A stretch of 10,108 nucleotides of DNA from the NCBI GenBank assembly GCA_018222665.1, contig JAAEZW010000048.1:1-10108 (forward strand), written 5' to 3'. This DNA comes from Paracoccaceae bacterium. Lineage in GTDB: Bacteria > Pseudomonadota > Alphaproteobacteria > Rhodobacterales > Rhodobacteraceae. Under the pieces are notes generated by a model that made no database searches, was not told where the DNA came from, and saw only the letters and a program-made list of their open reading frames with translations. Below, piece after piece: positions 5,567 through 10,108 of this stretch (positions are counted from its first letter, which is position 1; each line of letters starts with the position of its first letter). The translations under genes and the position numbers were made by a program.

Positions 5567-6801
5567 AAAACGATTGTTTTGCCTTGCCGCCTGGGGTGGA
5601 TTGGACACCTGTTGATGATGCCCTCGCCCAGTTGAAATCGGCACTGCGTTGTGTCGTGTCGACCGAAACAGTTGATATTTCAAAGGCACGTGATCGGTTT
5701 GTGGCGCAGGATGTGATTGCCCCACGTGCATCACCACCCAAGGCGAACTCAGCAGTTGATGGATATGGGTTTGCAGGATCGCTTGCCAGTGCAGAGGGGG
5801 TTGTTCGCCTCGCCCTGCATCCAGAGCGTGCGGCCGCAGGTGTGCCATTGAAGTCTGCGGTGGCCGAGGGACAAGCCGTGCGCATCCTAACGGGTGCGCA
5901 ACTGCCCAAAGGCGTGGATACCGTTGTTCTGCAAGAGGATGTTGCCACAGATGGTCAAGAGGTTGTGTTCCATGGGCCTTTGAAATTGGGGGCAAACACC
6001 CGAAAAGCAGGCGAGGATGTGCAACCTGCGAATGTTATGTTGACAACAGGTCAAAGGTTGCGGGCCACTGATCTAAGCCTTGCCGCATCAGTGGGCATTT
6101 CGCAAATCGAATGTTTCCGCCGTTTACGCATTGGTGTTTTGTCCACGGGGGATGAGGTGTGTGATGTCACCCAATCCGCAGCCCCGCATCAGATTTATGA
6201 TGCAAATCGACCAATGTTGTTATCCCTTATTGCGGCATGGGGGTTTGTGGCGGTTGATCTGGGGCACGTGAATGATGATCGCGATCAGTTGCGCGAACGG
6301 CTGGACCACGCCCAAGAAAATGTTGATGTGTTGCTGACCTCTGGAGGCGCCTCTGCAGGGGATGAAGATCATCTTTCTGCATTGCTGTCTGAAACGGGAT
6401 CAATCGAATTTTGGCGGATTGCCGTGAAACCCGGGCGTCCCTTGGCGATGGGTATGTGGGGGGCTATGCCGATATTTGGCCTACCAGGTAATCCAGTTGC
6501 CGCGGCAACCTGTGCGATGATCTTTGCGCGCCCTTCTTTTAATGTGTTGGCAGGGGGTCACTGGATGACGCCGCAATCCTATTGGGTGAAGGCCAATTTC
6601 GAAAAACGGAAGAAACCTGGTCGACGTGAATATTTACGCGCGCGATTAACTGGAGATCAGGTTGAGGTTTTCAAATCCGAGGGATCGGGGCGCATTAGCG
6701 GTCTAAGTTGGGCAAATGGCTTTGTCGAACTGCCAGATCACGCAGTCACGATTACGCATGGGGATTTTGTGAAATTCATCCCGTTTGACAGTTTCAATTA
6801 A
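5545..6801 (+). CDS. moeA: Molybdopterin molybdenumtransferase MoeA
   Basis: MoeA inserts molybdate into adenylated molybdopterin to give the molybdenum cofactor, the step before MobA. The 418-residue length agrees with E. coli MoeA (411). Motifs in order are SAVDGYGF at 69-76 (usually SAMDGYA), ILTGAQLP at 114-121, GEDV at 156-159, LSTGDEV at 199-205, YDANRPML at 218-225, SGGASAGDEDH at 266-276, KPGRPLAMG at 295-303 and GLPGNPVAA at 312-320. The last ones form the MogA-like active-site region, and the C-terminal beta-barrel domain IV follows. The ATG sits 22 nt inside the preceding gene with GAGGGG five bases upstream. It is the last gene of the operon. Its TAA stop overlaps the stop of the response-regulator gene on the other strand, so there is no room for a separate terminator. 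Confidence 0.96.
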   Translation: MVIPPPLKNDCFALPPGVDWTPVDDALAQLKSALRCVVSTETVDISKARDRFVAQDVIAPRASPPKANSAVDGYGFAGSLASAEGVVRLALHPERAAAGVPLKSAVAEGQAVRILTGAQLPKGVDTVVLQEDVATDGQEVVFHGPLKLGANTRKAGEDVQPANVMLTTGQRLRATDLSLAASVGISQIECFRRLRIGVLSTGDEVCDVTQSAAPHQIYDANRPMLLSLIAAWGFVAVDLGHVNDDRDQLRERLDHAQENVDVLLTSGGASAGDEDHLSALLSETGSIEFWRIAVKPGRPLAMGMWGAMPIFGLPGNPVAAATCAMIFARPSFNVLAGGHWMTPQSYWVKANFEKRKKPGRREYLRARLTGDQVEVFKSEGSGRISGLSWANGFVELPDHAVTITHGDFVKFIPFDSFN

Positions 6802-7502
6802 CGATCCCAGCTAACGTCGCCCAAAAAGATATATCCCGCCCCATAAATCGTTTTGATCAGTTGTGGGTTTTTTGGATCTTCTTTCAGTTTTGTGCGCAGT
6901 CGCGAAATACGCACGTCCATCGCTCGATCAAAGCTTTCGCCTGCGGCGCCGCCCAGTCGTTCTTGCATGAAGGCGCGGGAAATCAGGCGTTTCGGACTTT
7001 CAAGAAAGAGGCGTAGAACTTCGCCCTCGGCATGAGAAAATGGGGTTTCCTCGCCCTGACTGTCGATCAATGAATATCGGTCAAAATCGGCTGTCCAATC
7101 GGCGAATTTAGCAAGATTTCCTGGTTCGGCCTGTGCGCGATCTTTGCGTAGTCGTGCACGGATACGGGCCACAACTTCGCTTGGATCAAAGGGTTTGATA
7201 ATGTAATCATCGGCCCCCAATTCCAGTCCCGTAACGCGGTCCTGAACCTGTGCACGTCCTGATATGATGATGACAATGGCCCCCTGTTCCAATGCAAGGC
7301 GATGCACAAGTGTTAGGCCGTCACGATCAGGCAGGCCCAAATCCACCAAACACACGTCTGGTGTGTTGCTTTTCAGGGCGGCTTCAAATTCCGTTGCGCG
7401 TGAAAATCCCATCGTGCGAAACCCAGCCTCTTCTAATGTATCGGCCAGAATACGACGAATTTCGGGTTCATCATCAAGGATTGTGACGAGGGGTTGTGAC
7501 AT
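6798..7502 (-). CDS. OmpR-family response regulator
   Basis: This 234-residue DNA-binding regulator has a receiver domain at about residues 5-118: acidic pair D10/D11, phosphorylation site D54 in LVDLGLPD, S81 and K103 in IKPFDP. A winged-helix output domain follows at about 135-228, with the usual MDVRISRLRTKL recognition region and a GAGYIF wing at 221-226. It is very probably phosphorylated by the hybrid kinase encoded just upstream on the same strand, whose 3' end overlaps this gene by 29 nt. The start ATG at 7500-7502 gives a normal N-terminus (MSQPLVTILDDEPE). Only a weak GAAAG ribosome site precedes it, so coupling to kinase translation is likely. The target genes are unknown. The stop overlaps that of moeA on the other strand. 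Confidence 0.94.
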   Translation of the reverse strand: MSQPLVTILDDEPEIRRILADTLEEAGFRTMGFSRATEFEAALKSNTPDVCLVDLGLPDRDGLTLVHRLALEQGAIVIIISGRAQVQDRVTGLELGADDYIIKPFDPSEVVARIRARLRKDRAQAEPGNLAKFADWTADFDRYSLIDSQGEETPFSHAEGEVLRLFLESPKRLISRAFMQERLGGAAGESFDRAMDVRISRLRTKLKEDPKNPQLIKTIYGAGYIFLGDVSWDR

Positions 7503-9408
7503 TCAAAGCATCTTTCAAAGTTGCTCTTAGATCGCCTATTTCAAATGGTTTGGCAAGAACAGGTGCCATGCGCTGCGCACGGATGACCAATGGGTGGTCC
7601 GCGGGGAGTGATGACATAAACAGAACAAGTGATTTGGTATTTTCTAAACCGCTGATTAAATCGACACCTGTTTCTTCGCCTTCCAGCTGCAGATCGGTCA
7701 AAATCAGGGTGATTTCGGGTAATTCGCGTAGTAGCGCACGGGCTTCGTCAACGCCGCTTGCTTCGATCACAGAATACCCCATACCCGTCAAATAGCTGCG
7801 GAAAACATCGCGTAGGTCTGTTTGATCCTCGACCAACAATGCCATTCCAGGTGGGTGTTCCGCAATGGCCTGACGTGCGGGGAGGCGCAAGGTCACGCGC
7901 GCCCCACGAAACCCATTTTGTAAAACTAGGGAACCGCCATTCATCTTGGCCACATCATAAACCATGCTAAGGCCAAGGCCCGTTCCATGCTCCCCTTTGG
8001 TGGTAAAGAAAGGGTCAAACGCGTGCTGTAACGCATTGTCGGAAAACCCAGGGCCCGTGTCGGTGACAACAAATTCGATCCATGTGTCTTTTACAATTTT
8101 GGCAGCAAGGGTGATTGTCCCCTCTTTACCGATTGCATCACGCGCATTCAGGATCAGGTTCAACAACGAATCCATTAATTGGCCCGCGTCCAAGAGCCAG
8201 TGCTGATCCGTTTTCGGGGGTTTCAGTGACAATTTATGTTGGCTATCCAGCGCACTATGCGCCAGCGGTGCGATTTGTTCAAAAACCTCTGTAATGGTTA
8301 TGGCGCGTGGATGGGGTGCACGATTGCCCACCATATCGGCGATGGAATGCAATAGCGCCCCACCACGGGTTGCCGCGTTTAACGTAGCATCCACCAATTG
8401 TCGTGCATCGGGCGGTAAATCTAATTTTGTCAATCGCCCTTGCGCGCCCAAGATGATGGTCAATAGATTTGAAAAATCATGCGCCAAACCGCTGGTCAGG
8501 TGCGATGCCATTTCGCGCTTGCTTTGCTGTTGCAATGTGGCGCGCGCTTGGGCCTCTTCGGTGACATCCATGGATAGGATGTAAACACCGCTTACCTGAT
8601 TGGATTCGGATGTATCGGGTGTAAACGCGGTTCTGATCCGACGCGACGACAGATCATCGGTAAATTCAAAAACCGAAGATTTCCCATCCAATGCAGAATT
8701 CAGATAGGGTTCGATCATTGAATATGTTTGCGCGCCCAAGGCCTCGGCGATGTGTCTGTTTATGATGTCTGCGGGGCGTCCCGGCATCACAAGGTTTAGG
8801 CGTTTGTTGGAATAGGTATATCGCCGATCTGGTCCGACATGGGCGATATGCGCGGGCATCATTTCGGTTGTTAATCGTGTGCGCGCCTCGATTTCTTGCA
8901 GGTCTTGTTGCGATTGTTCTAGCGCAGAAATGGTCGAGGCCAGCTTGCGGTTTGTTGTACTCAGCTCTTGGGAATAGGCACTTAGCTGCCCCGACAATTC
9001 CTCTGATCTGGCGCGTAACATATCCTCTTGTCGTTTGATTTGGGTGATGTCGGTATAAACGGTCACCCACCCCCCATTGGGCAGGGGGGTGCCCTCAACA
9101 CTGATGACCTGACCATTGCCGCGGGTGCGTTCCATGTAGTGTGGTGTAAAGCTTTGCGCCATTTCCACGCGTTCGATGACGAAGGCTTCTAAATCATCTA
9201 GGGGTCCGTAATCCCCGCGCGCAGCAACATAGCGAATGGTGTCTGCAAAGGGAGCGCCAGGCGTGATCAGCGATTTGGGCAGATCAAACATTTCCTGAAA
9301 TCGACGATTTGACAACACCAAACGCAGGTTCGCATCATAAATCGACAAGGCCTGCTGGATCAGGTTCAAACCCGCCCGTGTCATCGCGTCCCGTGTCCGT
9401 GCGTCCAT
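7474..9408 (-). CDS. Hybrid sensor histidine kinase (PAS-PAS-HisKA-HATPase-REC)
   Basis: This 644-residue kinase has no clear transmembrane segment or signal peptide, so it appears to be a cytoplasmic sensor. Domains in order: a PAS_7-like domain at about 10-125 (LIQQALSIYDANLRL...), a predicted coiled coil at 126-180, and a second PAS-like domain at about 180-285 (AHVGPDRRYTYSN). The dimerisation domain follows with phosphoacceptor H310 in GLAHDFSNLL. The ATPase domain carries the N box NLILNARDAI at 417-426, DTGPGF at 450-455 and GTGLGLSM at 475-482. The C-terminal receiver has E527/D528, D572 in TDLQLEG, S600 and K620. No Hpt domain is encoded in the window, so the attached receiver may tune the kinase rather than act in a full relay. 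The ATG at 9408 with GGAG upstream was preferred to a TTG at 9468. The signal it senses cannot be read from sequence. Confidence 0.92.
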   Translation of the reverse strand: MDARTRDAMTRAGLNLIQQALSIYDANLRLVLSNRRFQEMFDLPKSLITPGAPFADTIRYVAARGDYGPLDDLEAFVIERVEMAQSFTPHYMERTRGNGQVISVEGTPLPNGGWVTVYTDITQIKRQEDMLRARSEELSGQLSAYSQELSTTNRKLASTISALEQSQQDLQEIEARTRLTTEMMPAHIAHVGPDRRYTYSNKRLNLVMPGRPADIINRHIAEALGAQTYSMIEPYLNSALDGKSSVFEFTDDLSSRRIRTAFTPDTSESNQVSGVYILSMDVTEEAQARATLQQQSKREMASHLTSGLAHDFSNLLTIILGAQGRLTKLDLPPDARQLVDATLNAATRGGALLHSIADMVGNRAPHPRAITITEVFEQIAPLAHSALDSQHKLSLKPPKTDQHWLLDAGQLMDSLLNLILNARDAIGKEGTITLAAKIVKDTWIEFVVTDTGPGFSDNALQHAFDPFFTTKGEHGTGLGLSMVYDVAKMNGGSLVLQNGFRGARVTLRLPARQAIAEHPPGMALLVEDQTDLRDVFRSYLTGMGYSVIEASGVDEARALLRELPEITLILTDLQLEGEETGVDLISGLENTKSLVLFMSSLPADHPLVIRAQRMAPVLAKPFEIGDLRATLKDALNVTTPRHNP

Positions 9409-9582
9409 GTGAAGGCTCCAATTTCGAAAAAAGCTAGCACGCGTTTTTGGGTGTGAAAAGCGGATCAAACAGCTTGTAACAATTCGTTAGATTTCTGCAA
9501 TCTTGACGAAACCTTTGATCCTGAGCGTAATGTCAACAGATCGGGCGCAGGGAATGACGCCTGACCAAGGGAGGAACATTTA
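9409..9582. other. Divergent intergenic region between kinase and acyl-CoA ligase genes
   Basis: This 174-nt stretch lies between the starts of two divergent genes and should hold promoters for both. It contains no open frame of note. It includes a good sigma-70-like pair toward the ligase and weaker candidates toward the kinase. Two inverted repeats are visible: GGATCAAA (9462-9469) with TTTGATCC (9514-9521), and TTGAC (9503-9507) with GTCAA (9532-9536). Confidence 0.7.
9503..9531 (+). promoter_or_regulatory. Candidate sigma-70 promoter for the acyl-CoA ligase gene
   Basis: TTGACG (9503-9508, 5 of 6 matches to the -35 consensus) is followed after 17 nt by CGTAAT (9526-9531, 4 of 6 matches to -10). 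A start point near 9538 would give a leader of about 45 nt. Both inverted repeats of this intergenic region overlap or abut the element. Confidence 0.45.
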
Positions 9583-10108
9583 GTGACTGAGCCATTGAAT
9601 GGCGAGAACGGGTTGCGATCCGTTCCGGCGTTGTTTCGTCGGAATGCCAAAAACAATCCATCGGCGCCCGCGTATCGTGAAAAAGAATTTGGAATTTGGC
9701 AAACTTGGACGTGGACAGATGCCGCGTCCGAGGCAGAGGCGCTCGCGCTTGGCCTGATCGACCTTGGGATCAAGCAGGGGGATTTTGTTGCGATCATCGG
9801 CCGTAATCGCCCCAGCCTATATATTTCGATGGTGGGTATCGAAATGGCAGGCGGCGTTCCCGTTCCGCTGTACCAAGATGCGGTCGCCGAAGAGATGGCC
9901 TATGTTCTGGGTCACTGTGGCGCACGTTATGTCATCGCGGGCGATCAGGAACAGGTTGATAAGGTTCTGGAAATTCAGTCCGATCTGCCAAATTTCGAAC
10001 AGATGATTTATCTGGAACCACGTGGTTTGCGCAAATACGACCACACGCATTTGCATTCCTACGCGGGCATTTTGGAAAACGGACGGGCGAAATCGGGCGC
10101 ATTGGCTG
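9583..10108 (+). CDS. Long-chain acyl-CoA synthetase-like AMP-binding protein, N-terminal part
   Basis: This is the first 175 residues of an ANL-superfamily enzyme, which activates a carboxylic acid as its acyl-AMP and then makes the CoA thioester. It starts VTEPLNGENG and shows the family's N-terminal layout: FRRNAKNNPSAPAYRE at about 18-33, TWTWTDAASEAEALALGL at 42-59 and GDFVAIIGRNRP at 67-78. These are followed by GVPVPLYQDAVAEEMAYVL at 91-109, with LGHCGARYVIAGDQEQ after it. This pattern fits the long-chain synthetase (FAA1/FadD15-like) branch rather than the medium-chain or DmdB type. The AMP-binding P-loop and catalytic motifs lie beyond the right edge. The start is a GTG at 9583 with a strong AGGGAGG site (9568-9574) 8 nt upstream. 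In this bacterial group such ligases often stand next to Liv-type ABC transporter genes, which cannot be checked here. Confidence 0.88.
   Translation, partial: MTEPLNGENGLRSVPALFRRNAKNNPSAPAYREKEFGIWQTWTWTDAASEAEALALGLIDLGIKQGDFVAIIGRNRPSLYISMVGIEMAGGVPVPLYQDAVAEEMAYVLGHCGARYVIAGDQEQVDKVLEIQSDLPNFEQMIYLEPRGLRKYDHTHLHSYAGILENGRAKSGALA

Noticed and set aside
5549..5995. Minus-strand open frames opposite the start of moeA
   Set aside because: The moeA frame contains full conserved motifs, and the antisense frames are compositional shadows.
9409..9468. TTG start adding 20 residues to the hybrid kinase
   Set aside because: The extension has no family resemblance, and the ATG at 9408 has a GGAG ribosome site at good spacing.

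Overview
The window looks like a chromosomal segment from an alphaproteobacterium, most likely the Roseobacter/Rhodobacteraceae group. The evidence is the short aa3-oxidase subunit IV of the Paracoccus/Rhodobacter type, a PAS-type hybrid kinase, the compact molybdenum-cofactor operon and the lipoprotein family seen here. Base composition appears only moderately GC-rich by eye, and no mobile element, phage gene, CRISPR array or RNA gene is visible. The assignment rests on recalled family resemblance, not on a search.

Left part (1-2615, + strand): the C-terminal end of an acyl-CoA dehydrogenase, followed after 2 nt by a metallo-beta-lactamase-fold hydrolase. Next comes a 44-residue gene, 1850-1984, for subunit IV of the aa3 cytochrome c oxidase. 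A lipoprotein gene follows that appears broken by a one-base deletion near 2170. The two halves read smoothly as one protein once a single base is restored, and the lost codon falls where a conserved histidine is expected.

Centre (2655-6801, + strand): a tightly packed molybdenum-cofactor operon, fdhD - mobA - mobB - unknown gene - moeA, in which every gene overlaps the next (8, 4, 8 and 22 nt). It covers insertion of Mo into molybdopterin (MoeA), nucleotide attachment (MobA, helped by MobB) and sulfuration of the finished cofactor for formate dehydrogenase (FdhD). The fourth gene has no established function. It has the look of a DUF429/RNase-H-like fold with four separated acidic residues, and is the most interesting unexplained item. 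A perfect 7-bp hairpin covers part of the fdhD ribosome-binding site at the head of the operon.

Right part (6798-9408, - strand): a two-component pair transcribed toward the operon, a hybrid histidine kinase (PAS-PAS-HisKA-HATPase-REC) overlapping an OmpR-type response regulator by 29 nt. The regulator's stop codon overlaps the moeA stop codon on the opposite strand (TTAA, 6798-6801), so the two operons converge with no gap and no visible terminator. Beyond the kinase is a divergent intergenic region (9409-9582) with a plausible promoter and inverted repeats. It leads to the start of a long-chain acyl-CoA synthetase-like gene that runs off the right edge.
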